64,000 nucleotides of DNA from Nannocystis exedens (GCF_002343915.1 NZ_NETK01000001.1:7330001-7394000), one strand, 5' to 3'. Positions 51,535 to 61,142 are shown, numbered from the stretch's first letter. A program made the numbers and translations. Notes: generated from the sequence alone by a model not told the origin.

Positions 51535-54500
51535 TCAGATACCGGCGAGGCGGCAGTCGGCCTCGACCTGCTCGAAGTCGTCGCGGTGCGGGGCGAGCTC
51601 CTCGCAGGCCTTGCGCAGCAGGTCCTCGACCGAGGTCGGGTAGAGCTTGATGCGACCGTCGCGGCCGGCGGTGACGATGAGGCGGCCGTCGGGCGAGAAC
51701 TCGGCGTGGTTGACGGCGGCGGCGTGGCCGTGCAGCGTCGCCAGCAGGTCGTAGTTGGACGAGTCGACCGGCGCGTCCCACAGCTTGGCGGTGTTGTCGG
51801 ACGAGGCGGTGACGATCCGCCGGCCGTCGTTCGAGAAGGTGGCGTGCAGCAGCGAGGCGGAGTGGCCGAGCAAGGTGGCGAGGACGTGCGGGCGGTCGTC
51901 GGGGCCGGACATCGACCACACCCAGGCGTCGCGCGCGGTGGCGAGGACGAGCCGGCCGCCGTCGCGCGAGAACGCGGCCGAGGCGATCGCGCCGGCGGCC
52001 GGGTCGAGGGTGGCGATCTCGCTGCCGTAGCGGGCGACCCACAGCTTGGCGGTGTGGTCGGCGCTGATGGTGACGACGGTCTCGCCGTCGGGCGAGAACA
52101 CGGCGCCCTCGACCGGCGCGCTGTGACCGACGAGGTCGGTGATGAAGCGCAGCGCCTCGGCGTCGATCAGCTGGGCGGTGTTGCTGTCGCGGCTGGCGAG
52201 CACGACGTAGCGGCCGCCGGGGGCGAAGCCGGCGATCGCCTGCTGGCCGCGCGTGCCCTGCCACGGCTCGCCGACGACCGCGCCGGTGGTGGCGTCCCAT
52301 ATGCGCAGGGTGTCGTCGGCGCCGGCCGAGACGATGCGCGTGCCGTCGCGCGAGAAGCTGGCCCCGAGGACATGTCCCGCGTGGCCGAGGACGGCGACCT
52401 CGTCGCCGGTGGTGGCGTCCCACAGGCGCAGGTTCGAGTCCTCCTCGGCCCAGGTGAGCAGGCGGCCGGAGCCGTCGCCGGCGAACACGGCGGCGACCAC
52501 CGGGCCGGCGTGACCCTCGAGCGTGCGGATGTTGCGGGTGCTGACGACGTCCCACAGCCGCGCGGTCTTGTCGTCGCTGGTGGTGACGATCCGGCTGCCG
52601 TCGGGCGAGAAGCGGGCCAGCCGCACCGAGGCGCCGTGGCCCTTGAGGGTCGGCACGGCGTTGTTGAGCGAGCCGTCCCAGATCCGCGCGGTGTTGTCGC
52701 CGCCGACGGTGAGGATCCGGGCGCCGTCGGGCGAGAACTCGGCCGCCAGCACGGCGGCGGTGTGACCCTCGAGGGTGGCGATCGGCTGGCCGCTGGCGCT
52801 GTTCCACAGCCGCGCGGTGTTGTCCTCGCTGGTCGTCAGCACGCGCGAGGCGTCGAGCGAGAACCTGACCGAAAGGACCTGTTCCGTGTGCCCGGTCAGC
52901 GTGGCCGCGACCTCGCCCTTGACCGGGTCCCACAGCTTGACCGCGGTGCCGGCGCCGCCGCCGGTGCCGGCGCCGACGGTGGCGACGCGGCGGTCGTCGG
53001 GCGAGAAGGCGGCCTGCTTGAGCAGCTCGCGCGAGTCGGTCAGGCTGGCCAGCTGCTTGCCGGCGTTCGACCACACGATCGCCCGCGCCAGGCTCCACGT
53101 CAGCACCCGGTCGCCGCTGGCCGAGAAGCTGGCCCCGAGGACAGGATCGCCGTGCTCGAGGGTGGCGACCGCCGCGCCGGCGGTGGTCCACACCCGCGCG
53201 TCGCCGTCCTCGCCGACGGTCACGAGGCGGTCGCCGAGCGGCGAGAACTGCACCGCCGCGACGGTGCCCTTGTGCCGCTTCAGCTCGGTCTTGAGCTCGC
53301 CGGTGTCGAGGTCCCACAGGCGGGTCACGCCGTCGCTGCCGCCGGTCGCCACCAGCGCGTCGCCGTCGGCCAGGGCGATCGCGGTGACGTTGCCGCTCTG
53401 GGTCCGCGGCAGGTCCCGGGCCTTGTTGCCGCGGATGTCGACGAGGTGCGCGCCGCGGTCGACGCCGAGGAAGTAGACGCTGTAGCCGTTGTCCGACAGG
53501 CCGGCGACCATCCGCTGCGGCGGCACGGACACGTTCTTGTACTCCTCGAGGTTGTCGCCGGTGGCGGCGTTCCACAGCCGCGCGATCTTGTCGGCGCCGA
53601 CGCTGAAGATGCGGGTGTCGTCGCGCGAGAAGCTGGCCGAAAGGACAGGCGCGTTGTGCTCGAGCACGCGGATCGTCTTGCCCGAGACGGCGTCCCACAG
53701 GTGGGCGGTGCCGTCCTTGCTGGCCGTGAGCACGCGGGTGCCGTCGTGCGAGAAGTGGGCGCCGTGGACGGCCTCGGCGTGGCGCAGCACCAGCGGCCGC
53801 TGGACCGGGGTGGCGACCGCGGCCGCGAGGCCCTGCATCACCCGCGGCGGGACCTCGCCGTCGCGGGCGAGCGCGTCGGCGGCGGCCTTGATCGCGGTGA
53901 GCAGGGCGTCGCGCTCCTTGCCGGGCTGCTGGGCGTAGAGGAGGGCGTCGGCGCCGAGGCGGTCGAGCCGGGCGTCCTCGCTGCGGCGCTCGGACATCCG
54001 CGACAGCTGGTCCTTGCTCTGCTCGGCGACCACGAACTGCCGCACGGTCACCGCGAGCAGCAGGCCGAGGGCGGCGACGGTGCCGGTGAGGATCGAGATC
54101 GTGCGCCGCTGCGAGACGGCGCCCTCCTCGGCCCGCTCGCGCCGCTCTCGCTCGATGTCGGCCCGGTAGCGCTCGCGCTCGGCCTTGCGCTGCTCCTCGA
54201 GCGCGGCCAGGCGGGCCTGCTCCTGCATGCGCGCGGCCTCCTCGAGCCGGTGGCGCGCCTCGGCCTCGCGGCGGGCGAAGTTGAGGCCGGCGAGCAGGAA
54301 CTCGTGGTCGCCGAGGGTCAGGTCGCTGCGACCCTGCGACCACGCCAGCGCGTCCTCCAGCGCCGCGCCGCGCAAGAGGTAGTCGTCGTGCCGGCCCGAG
54401 CTGTCCCAGCGGGCCACGAACTCGGCCAGCCGCTGCTCCTTCTCCCGCTCGCGCAGCCACTTGTGGTCGTAGACCTCGGCGAACACGAGGTTGCGGACCC

Positions 54501-55572
54501 GCAGCACGATGTCGCCCTTCTCGCTGCGCGCCTCGGCCGCCAGCCCCGTCAGGCGCAGCTCGATCTGCACCGGGTTGTTCGGCTCGGCCGGCACCGGCTC
54601 GCCGCTCAGGATCCGCCGGTACAGGTCGAGCATGTCGCGCGCCCGCGCCCGCGAGGCGTTGGCGTTGAGCCGCTTCTCGGCGTAGGCGAGGTTGGCGTCG
54701 GCGGTCCGGCCGTTGCGCACGAACAGGGTGTAGGCCGAGTCGTCGACCCGCTCGGCCTCGGTCTTGTCGCTGACCGGGCCGCGCCGGACCAGGTCGTCGC
54801 ATAGCCTTTGAGACATGTACGGATGGCCAGATGTCCAGGCGTACACGGCGTCGAGCAGGGCGTCGGGGCTGCCGCCGAGGCCCTCGAGCCCCGGGCGGAA
54901 GGCGTCGAGCTCGCCGCGCGAGAAGTCCTCGAGGCGGATCTCGCGGCCGATGTTGAACGGGGTGCGGACCGAGTTGGAGATCAGGTCGGCCGGGGCGGCG
55001 ACGCCGAGCAGGCAGAAGGTGAGGCGCTCGTAGGCCGGGTCCTCGGCCCGCAGGTTGTAGGCCGAGCGGATCGAGGCGAAGAAGTCGTCGGAGCTGAACG
55101 GCAGCGCCAGCACCGACTCGACCTCGTCGATGAAGATGACGATCGGCACGTCGGTGCGGTCGAGCAGCTCGTTGCGGAGGAAGCGGTACCAGCGGTGGAC
55201 CGGGGTGAGGTTCTGGTGGGTGCTCCAGAACAGCTCGGGGCTCGGCAGGCCGATCGACTCGGCGATCTCGACGGCGATGCTGAAGTACCAGTCGTCGATC
55301 GAGACCAGGGTCGAGCCGATGTTGGTAAAGTCGATGCTGACGCAGCACACGCCGCCGGCGTGCAGCCGCTTGGCCGCGCGCACGCGCAGGCTGGTCTTGC
55401 CGATCTGCCGCGGCGCGAGGATGTAGCAGAACTCGTGCCGCATCAGCGCCGACAGCAGCTCGCGGTCGGCCTTGCGCTCGATGTAGAAGGCGCCGGCCTG
55501 GACCGCGCCGCCGACCTGGAACTGGGCGCCGTGGTGGCCCGGGCCGCCCGAGTTCGGACGCGCGAGGGTCAT
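51535..55572 (-). CDS. AAA-like ATPase fused to 17 WD40 repeats (STAND-type)
   Basis: 1345 residues. The N-terminal AAA-like domain (about 1-330) has a P-loop APRQIGKTSL, Walker B IVIFIDEVE, and RTPFNIGREIRLEDFSRGEL followed by TSGHPYMSQRL. This is the pattern I associate with PF14516. Next come a helical segment with a coiled coil rich in Glu/Arg/Ala and one transmembrane helix (ISILTGTVAALGLLLAVTV). About 17 WD40 repeats fill residues 590-1310, e.g. GHTEQVLSVRFSLDASRVLT. This sensor/ATPase layout is typical of STAND signalling proteins in multicellular bacteria. Its ATG overlaps the stop of the upstream AAA gene. Hairpin words occur in frame inside WD repeats. Confidence 0.9.
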   Translation of the reverse strand: MTLARPNSGGPGHHGAQFQVGGAVQAGAFYIERKADRELLSALMRHEFCYILAPRQIGKTSLRVRAAKRLHAGGVCCVSIDFTNIGSTLVSIDDWYFSIAVEIAESIGLPSPELFWSTHQNLTPVHRWYRFLRNELLDRTDVPIVIFIDEVESVLALPFSSDDFFASIRSAYNLRAEDPAYERLTFCLLGVAAPADLISNSVRTPFNIGREIRLEDFSRGELDAFRPGLEGLGGSPDALLDAVYAWTSGHPYMSQRLCDDLVRRGPVSDKTEAERVDDSAYTLFVRNGRTADANLAYAEKRLNANASRARARDMLDLYRRILSGEPVPAEPNNPVQIELRLTGLAAEARSEKGDIVLRVRNLVFAEVYDHKWLREREKEQRLAEFVARWDSSGRHDDYLLRGAALEDALAWSQGRSDLTLGDHEFLLAGLNFARREAEARHRLEEAARMQEQARLAALEEQRKAERERYRADIERERRERAEEGAVSQRRTISILTGTVAALGLLLAVTVRQFVVAEQSKDQLSRMSERRSEDARLDRLGADALLYAQQPGKERDALLTAIKAAADALARDGEVPPRVMQGLAAAVATPVQRPLVLRHAEAVHGAHFSHDGTRVLTASKDGTAHLWDAVSGKTIRVLEHNAPVLSASFSRDDTRIFSVGADKIARLWNAATGDNLEEYKNVSVPPQRMVAGLSDNGYSVYFLGVDRGAHLVDIRGNKARDLPRTQSGNVTAIALADGDALVATGGSDGVTRLWDLDTGELKTELKRHKGTVAAVQFSPLGDRLVTVGEDGDARVWTTAGAAVATLEHGDPVLGASFSASGDRVLTWSLARAIVWSNAGKQLASLTDSRELLKQAAFSPDDRRVATVGAGTGGGAGTAVKLWDPVKGEVAATLTGHTEQVLSVRFSLDASRVLTTSEDNTARLWNSASGQPIATLEGHTAAVLAAEFSPDGARILTVGGDNTARIWDGSLNNAVPTLKGHGASVRLARFSPDGSRIVTTSDDKTARLWDVVSTRNIRTLEGHAGPVVAAVFAGDGSGRLLTWAEEDSNLRLWDATTGDEVAVLGHAGHVLGASFSRDGTRIVSAGADDTLRIWDATTGAVVGEPWQGTRGQQAIAGFAPGGRYVVLASRDSNTAQLIDAEALRFITDLVGHSAPVEGAVFSPDGETVVTISADHTAKLWVARYGSEIATLDPAAGAIASAAFSRDGGRLVLATARDAWVWSMSGPDDRPHVLATLLGHSASLLHATFSNDGRRIVTASSDNTAKLWDAPVDSSNYDLLATLHGHAAAVNHAEFSPDGRLIVTAGRDGRIKLYPTSVEDLLRKACEELAPHRDDFEQVEADCRLAGI

Positions 55573-56624
55573 GGCCGCAGCCGTTCGTACAGCCGGTAGC
55601 GCAGGCGGTAGAAGCCGACCTTCTCCTCGACCGCGATCCCGCTGCTCTCGAGCGCGGCCGAGGTGTCACTGTCGAGCTCCGCCAGCGAGTCGCTGCGCAG
55701 CCGCTTCACGCCGGCCATCATCTCGGGGTGGAGGTGGAGGCGCCGCGCGTAGCGCTGGAGGAAGTCGTCGAACAGGTTCGACGGCTCGGCCAGCAGCTCG
55801 CGCGCCGACAGCCCGCCGGCGAGGTTGGCCCTGTGCATGGCCAGGCGCACGAGGTACGGGTGCCCGCCGACGAGGCTCATCAGCTCGGTGTAGTCCTGGT
55901 GCGTCCACTCGAGCCCGTAGAGGTGCGACAGCGTCTCGACCTGGTCGCGCGTGAGGTCGCCGAGGACGATCGGCGGGCTCAGGTTGAACGGCGACTGCGT
56001 GGTCCGCTCGATCAGCCGCCGCGGCGTGGTGCTGATGCCGAGCACGAGCCGCAGCTTCTCGAGCCGCGGGTCCTCGGCCCACGCGCGCAGCATGCCGAAC
56101 CAGTCGTCCTTGAACGGCAGACCCCACACGGCGTCGACGCGGTCGAGCGCGAGGATCACCCGCGTGCTCGCCAGCGGCAGCACGTTGTCCCGCATCAGCC
56201 GGCCGAGCTTCTGGTTGACGCTGCCCGGCGACTTCCACAAGGTCGGCACCCAGTCCTCGGGGCCGCCGATCGAGCCGACGATCTGGAACGCGAACTCGCG
56301 GATGAAGTTGGCGTAGTCGCTGCGCGACTCGTAGTCGAAGGTGTCGAGGTTGATCGCCACCACCCGGCAGGCGCCGCCGTCGGCCTGGTAGACCATGTCG
56401 GTGAGGAACTGCGACATCCAGGTCTTGCCGAACTTGTCGGGGCCCCACAGCACGACCGGCGCGCCCGGCTGGTCGAGGTAGTTGAGCGCGGTCCGCTCCT
56501 CCTCGGCGCGGTGGACGTGCCAGTTGATGTTGTAGGGCGCGCCCGGCGGCTGCACGCGGGCGGCGATCGACGAGTAGAAGATGCCCGAGTCGCCGGGCGC
56601 CCCGCCCGACAGCGAGGTGATCAC
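55569..56624 (-). CDS. AAA-like ATPase-fold protein, paralogue of the AAA-WD40 N-terminus
   Basis: About 351 residues from the GTG at 56624. The frame is open further, through a poly-Ala/poly-Pro stretch, into the end of the phosphoesterase gene. P-loop WGPDKFGKTWM is intact. The Walker B strand reads VILALDRVD (Arg where the catalytic Glu should be), so hydrolysis is doubtful. QSPFNLSPPIVLGDLTRDQV and LVGGHPYLVRLA parallel the neighbouring AAA-WD40 protein, showing common ancestry. There is no good RBS at the GTG. The Pro-rich N-terminal frame suggests this protein is really the C-terminal half of a phosphoesterase-AAA fusion (see findings). Confidence 0.8.
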   Translation of the reverse strand: MITSLSGGAPGDSGIFYSSIAARVQPPGAPYNINWHVHRAEEERTALNYLDQPGAPVVLWGPDKFGKTWMSQFLTDMVYQADGGACRVVAINLDTFDYESRSDYANFIREFAFQIVGSIGGPEDWVPTLWKSPGSVNQKLGRLMRDNVLPLASTRVILALDRVDAVWGLPFKDDWFGMLRAWAEDPRLEKLRLVLGISTTPRRLIERTTQSPFNLSPPIVLGDLTRDQVETLSHLYGLEWTHQDYTELMSLVGGHPYLVRLAMHRANLAGGLSARELLAEPSNLFDDFLQRYARRLHLHPEMMAGVKRLRSDSLAELDSDTSAALESSGIAVEEKVGFYRLRYRLYERLRP

Positions 56625-56704
56625 GCCGAGCGGGATCGGGGCGGTCTGCGAGATCGACGGGTGCGAGCCGGACGTGCTGGCCGAAGGGACAGGCCCCGTG
56701 GCGA

Positions 56705-57811
56705 TCAGGTTGGCAGGGTTGACCGGCGGCGGCGGAGGCGGGGGCGGGGGCGCCGCCGCGGCGGCGGCAGCGGCTCGGGGCGCGTGCCCTGGTCGTCGCC
56801 GAGCTCGAAGGCGTCGAGGTCCTGGACGATGCGCCAGTGGCCGGCCGCGTGCTTCTTGGCCACCCGCGGCCACAGCCGCAGCGTCGCCTCGTTCTTGTCG
56901 TCGACGGTGATCCGCGCGGCGGTGTAGCCGTGGCGGCGGTCGACGTTGCCGCCGTAGACCTCGAGGCCGAACAGCGAGCTGCCCTGAAGCTCACGCCGGC
57001 CCTGCGCGCCGCCGATGGCGACCACGCTGCTCGCGTGCTCGTGCATGTGCCCGTAGATGTGGGCGACGAACCGCCCGGGCGGGGCGATCTCTCCCATCAG
57101 CTCGTCGCGCGCCTTGGCCTGCAGCCAGTTCGGCGGGTGGTGCGTCATCAGCAGAGCGAAGTCGCACTCCTTGACCCACGCCGGCCCGTCGCCGCCGCAG
57201 GCCGCGTGCAGCTGGCGCACGTCGAGCGCCAGCTTGCCGGTGTAGTCGCCGTCGCCGAGCTGCAAGAAGGCGCTGTTGAGGCCGACGATGCCGAGCTTGA
57301 GCCCGTCCTTGGCCAGCACCGCCGAACAGTCGCCCGGCAGCATGCCGCGCTGCAGCTGCAGCCCGGTGAACGGGTGGCTCTTCAGCCACTCGCTGTACGG
57401 CGCGAACGCCTGGTCGACGAGGGCGCGGTAGGGCGAGCTGGCGTCGCGCCAGAACTCGACCTGTACTTCGGGATAGGTGTCCCAGCGGCCGAGCACCAGC
57501 GACTCGGGGCGGCGCGGGTCGGGGCGGATGAGGTCATGGTTGCCGGGGACGGCGACCAGGGCGGGGGTCGAGCCGAGGGCGCGGAGGTGATCCCACAGCT
57601 GCTGCAGCGTTTGGTTGAGGCGCGCGAACTCGGCGGCGCTGCCTCGCTGGGTCAGGTCGCCGCTGAACAGGACCAGGTCCCACGGGCCGCAGCGGGCGTG
57701 CAGCTTCTCGAGGTCGGCCAGCAGGACCTCGCGTACGCCGGGCCACAGCCATCCCTGGGCCTCGAGGCCCTGGTGGAGGTCCGTGAAGTGAAGCCAGCCG
57801 AAGGAGCGCAT
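56705..57811 (-). CDS. Calcineurin-like metallophosphoesterase
   Basis: 368 residues. Metal-site motifs in order: FTDLHQG (D-x-H), LFSGDLTQRG (GD), VPGNHDL (GNHD), ALLMTHHPP (H) and HIYGHMHEH (GHxH). It is therefore a complete di-metal site, for a phosphodiesterase or phosphatase whose substrate may be nucleotide or nucleic acid. The last about 30 residues (LPPPRRRPRPRLRRRRS) look like an out-of-frame reading of a Pro/Ala linker. It heads a co-directional set with the two AAA-like genes. ATG 57811 (MRSFGWLHFTD) starts the domain directly. Confidence 0.88.
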   Translation of the reverse strand: MRSFGWLHFTDLHQGLEAQGWLWPGVREVLLADLEKLHARCGPWDLVLFSGDLTQRGSAAEFARLNQTLQQLWDHLRALGSTPALVAVPGNHDLIRPDPRRPESLVLGRWDTYPEVQVEFWRDASSPYRALVDQAFAPYSEWLKSHPFTGLQLQRGMLPGDCSAVLAKDGLKLGIVGLNSAFLQLGDGDYTGKLALDVRQLHAACGGDGPAWVKECDFALLMTHHPPNWLQAKARDELMGEIAPPGRFVAHIYGHMHEHASSVVAIGGAQGRRELQGSSLFGLEVYGGNVDRRHGYTAARITVDDKNEATLRLWPRVAKKHAAGHWRIVQDLDAFELGDDQGTRPEPLPPPRRRPRPRLRRRRSTLPT

Positions 57812-58077
57812 GGGAGCGGAGCTGCGCGGCCAAGGGGCCGCATGGAGCGGATACCAGTGTACCACCGGGGGCAAGCGGCCTTGCCGCGTCGGCGCGGCTT
57901 TCGACCCCGCGATCGAACGATTGTCCGGCGGCCCGCCGAGGCAAGCCGGGAACGAGACATTACGCAGGAGCTGGGGCCCCGGCTTCCCGGCCCGGCGCAC
58001 GCCCGTGGGGCACCCCCGCGCGCCCGGCTTCGGCGGCACTAGCCAGGGGCGCCGGGCTTGGAGCATGCTCCTGCCGC

Positions 58078-60816
58078 TTGCGCCCGCGACCTCGCCGCCT
58101 CGCCTGCCTCCGGATCGGGACCGCCGGCCTGCGTGGGCTGGGCGCGGTGCTGACCCTCGCGGCGGCGCTGCACGCCGGTTCCGCGCGTGCGCAGGACCCG
58201 GCGGAGCTGGTCCAGCCGGTGCTGCAGAACAGCGTCGAGCTCGAGTACCCCGAAGCGCTGCGGCGCATGCCCGCGCCGCCCTCGGGTCAAGTCGTCGTCA
58301 AGCTGGTGGTCGGCGTCGACGGCGTCCCCAAGGAGCTCGAGGTCGTCCAGGGCGTCCACCCCGAGCTCGACGCGCTCGCCAAGTCCGCCGTCGCCCAGCT
58401 GCGCTACACGCCGGGCCTCTACAAGGGCCGCCCGATCGAGGTCGTGCTCAAGGTCGGCATCGACATCGCCGCCCCGCCGCCGCTGCCGCCGGAGCCGGCG
58501 GAACAGCCGCCCGAGGTCGACGCGGGCGAACCCGCGACCGACGCGGGCGAACCCGCTCAGCAGTCCCAAGGGACAGGTCCGGTCCGGCTGCGCGGCGTGC
58601 TGCTCGAGGCCGGTCAGCGCGTCCCGGTCTCGGGCGCGAGCGTGCTCGTGGTGCCGGCGCCGCCGGACTGGCCGGTGGGACAGGTCAATAAAAAGATCTA
58701 CGGCGACGAGCCCGAACCGGCCTGGACCATGCGCGCCGAGACCGCCCCCGACGGCTCCTTCGAGCTGCGCGGCGTGCCCGACGGGAAGATCCGCATCATC
58801 GCCCTCGCGCAGGGCTTCGACCGCTACGAGGTGGTCGAGGCGCTCGCCAAGGGCGACCTGCTCGAGGTCAAGTACTACGCGCGGCGGCTGGTGTCGAACC
58901 CGTTCCGCACGGTGGTCAAGCAGCGCCGCGACGCCCGCGAGGAGGTCGCGCGGCGCACGATCACGCCCGAGGAGATCTACAACCTCCCGGGCACGCAGGG
59001 CGACGCGCTCAAGTCGCTGCAGAACTTCCCCGGCGTCGCGCGGGCGCCGTTCGGCCTCGGCCTCCTGATCATCCGCGGCGCCGCGCCGGGCGACTCGAAG
59101 ACGTACCTCGGCTACCACGAGATCCCGCAGCTGTTCCACTTCGGGGCGCTGTCGTCGACCTTCAACTCCGACATCCTGGCGCAGATCGACTTCATCCCCG
59201 GCAACTTCGACAGCCGGTTCGGCGACGCGATCGGCGGCATCATCAACGTCAACCCGCGCAAGGGCCGGCGCGACGGCTACCACGGCTACGTCGACGCCGA
59301 CGTGTTCGACGCCGGCATCATGCTCGAGGGCCCGATCAAGAAGGGCAGCTTCGTCACCAGCTTCCGCCGCAGCTACGTCGACGCGATCCTCAAGGCCGCG
59401 CTGCCGAAGGACATCGGCCTCGGGCTGTCGCAGGCGCCGCGCTACTACGACTATCAATTCCTGTTCGACTACCCGGTCGGGGGCGGCGAGCTGTCGGTGC
59501 GGTGGTTCGGCTCCGACGACCGCCTGCGGGTGATCGCGCAGGGCCCGAACGAGACGATGACGGGCTCGGAGAACCAGGCGCGCACGGCGATCCTGTTCCA
59601 CCGCCTCGACCTCGTGTACCGCAAGCAGGACGGCCCGTGGGACTTCCTGGTCACGCCGTCGATCAACTACCAGTCGCTGACCGGGGCGTTCGGCGGGCTG
59701 TTCACCTTCAACTTCCCCAAGTACGAGTTCAGCTGGCGCGCCGAGGCGTCGCGGCAGCTGAGCGCGCGCTCGGCGATCCGGATCGGCACCGAGCTGCAGG
59801 CCGGCCGCTACGAGATCGGCGCGCGCGCGCCGAGCGTGCCGGCGGCCGCCGGGACCGGCGACACCGGCGTCTACAACGTCGCCGACGTCGGCCAGAACTA
59901 CGCCACCCCGGCGATCTACACCACCGCGACGATCGGCCTCGGCGAGCGCTTCACGCTCTACCCCGGCGCGCGCATGACCTACTACGCGCTGCAGGTGAAG
60001 AAGGCGACCGTCGACCCGCGCGTGCGCTTCAACTGGCAGGTCGGCGAGAACACGGCGATCAAGGGCGGCGTCGGCCTCTACAGCCAGATCCCCGACCTCA
60101 TCAGCCTCGCGCCGGTGTGGGGCAACCCGCGCTCCGGCATCGAGCGGGCGGTCCACACCAGCGTCGGCGTGGCCCAGGTGTTCGACAGCGTCGGCGTCGA
60201 GGCCGAGGTCACCGGCTTCTACAAGTACGTGTTCGACCGCTCGACGTCCTCGAGCGTGCTCATGCGCGACCCGGTCTCGGGCGACATCCGGCTCGAGAAC
60301 TTCGCCAACCAGGGCATCGGCCAGATCTTCGGCATGGAGCTGCTGGTCCGCAAGGCGCTGACGAAGCGGCTGTTCGGGTGGGTCAGCTACACCTTGATGA
60401 AGAGCCTGATCCAGGCCCGGCCCGGCGCCGAGTATCGGCCGTTCAGCTTCGACCAGCCGCACATCCTCACCGTCCTGGCCGTCTACAAGCTGCCGCGCGG
60501 CTGGCAGATCGGCGGCCGCTTCCGCCTGGTCAGCGGCAACCCGTCGGTCGCCTACTTCGACAGCGCCTTCGTCCAGGACGGCTACGAGCCGTGGTTCGGC
60601 CGCGACGAGCGGCTGCCGGCGTTCCACCAGCTCGACCTGCGCGTCGACAAGCGCTTCACCTTCAAGCGCGTGACGGCGAACTTCTATCTCGACATCATCA
60701 ACGTCTACAACCGCCAGAACGGCGAGGCGTGGGTCTACTCGTACAACCTGCAGCAGCGCCAGCTGCAGACCGGCCTGCCGATCTTGCCGTCGCTCGGCGT
60801 CCGGCTCGAGTTCTGA
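58078..60816 (+). CDS. TonB-dependent receptor with fused N-terminal TonB domain
   Basis: 912 residues from a TTG start. Signal peptide ends SARAQ. Residues about 45-135 form a TonB C-terminal domain (YPEALRRMPAPPSGQVVVKL, LAKSAVAQLRYTPG). An acidic linker and a carboxypeptidase-regulatory-like domain (about 165-265, GSFELRGVPDGKIRIIALAQ) follow. The plug then starts with YNLPGTQGDALKSLQNFPG and RGAAPGDSKTYLG, and the outer-membrane barrel ends LPSLGVRLEF (terminal Phe). The substrate is unknown. The domain order suggests self-interaction with the energising complex. The TTG start is uncertain. Hairpin words are in frame near 58566 and 58674. Confidence 0.9.
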   Translation: MRPRPRRLACLRIGTAGLRGLGAVLTLAAALHAGSARAQDPAELVQPVLQNSVELEYPEALRRMPAPPSGQVVVKLVVGVDGVPKELEVVQGVHPELDALAKSAVAQLRYTPGLYKGRPIEVVLKVGIDIAAPPPLPPEPAEQPPEVDAGEPATDAGEPAQQSQGTGPVRLRGVLLEAGQRVPVSGASVLVVPAPPDWPVGQVNKKIYGDEPEPAWTMRAETAPDGSFELRGVPDGKIRIIALAQGFDRYEVVEALAKGDLLEVKYYARRLVSNPFRTVVKQRRDAREEVARRTITPEEIYNLPGTQGDALKSLQNFPGVARAPFGLGLLIIRGAAPGDSKTYLGYHEIPQLFHFGALSSTFNSDILAQIDFIPGNFDSRFGDAIGGIINVNPRKGRRDGYHGYVDADVFDAGIMLEGPIKKGSFVTSFRRSYVDAILKAALPKDIGLGLSQAPRYYDYQFLFDYPVGGGELSVRWFGSDDRLRVIAQGPNETMTGSENQARTAILFHRLDLVYRKQDGPWDFLVTPSINYQSLTGAFGGLFTFNFPKYEFSWRAEASRQLSARSAIRIGTELQAGRYEIGARAPSVPAAAGTGDTGVYNVADVGQNYATPAIYTTATIGLGERFTLYPGARMTYYALQVKKATVDPRVRFNWQVGENTAIKGGVGLYSQIPDLISLAPVWGNPRSGIERAVHTSVGVAQVFDSVGVEAEVTGFYKYVFDRSTSSSVLMRDPVSGDIRLENFANQGIGQIFGMELLVRKALTKRLFGWVSYTLMKSLIQARPGAEYRPFSFDQPHILTVLAVYKLPRGWQIGGRFRLVSGNPSVAYFDSAFVQDGYEPWFGRDERLPAFHQLDLRVDKRFTFKRVTANFYLDIINVYNRQNGEAWVYSYNLQQRQLQTGLPILPSLGVRLEF

Positions 60817-61142
60817 CAGTGACGGCGCCTGACCCGGGCGCCGGCCTCATCGGACAGCGAAGCGGGCGACGGGCACAGGCGCGCCGGCGTCGGGCGCGCG
60901 TGAGCCTGGTCGCACCTCGTCGCGCCGGTTCGTGGCGCCCTTGACACTCGAGGACCCGGCAATAGTTTGTCAGCGCCGGTGCGGGACGACCCGCCGAGGC
61001 CGCCGAGAGCCCCGCGAGGGCTCGGGTGTTCACCACCACTCTACCACCGATCCGCGGGACGCCACGTGCCCGCGCGACGGGGGGCGCGGCGGAGCTCGAC
61101 CGCACCAACAAGACCGACGAGAGCGACACAGGAGACACGACC
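60817..61142. other. 326-nt leader region of the hsp20 pair
   Basis: No gene. It contains the promoter-like pair at 60941-60968 and a long untranslated leader of about 170 nt. No CIRCE inverted repeat was seen. Confidence 0.5.
60941..60968 (+). promoter_or_regulatory. Candidate promoter of the hsp20 operon
   Basis: TTGACA (60941-60946), 16-nt spacer, TAGTTT (60963-60968). CCCTTGACA also fits a heat-shock-type -35. The only A/T-rich spot in the leader coincides with the -10. Confidence 0.45.

Noticed and set aside
58039..60627. 862-codon frame antisense to the TonB-dependent receptor
   Set aside because: Shadow frame: the receptor on the plus strand has clear domains in order.
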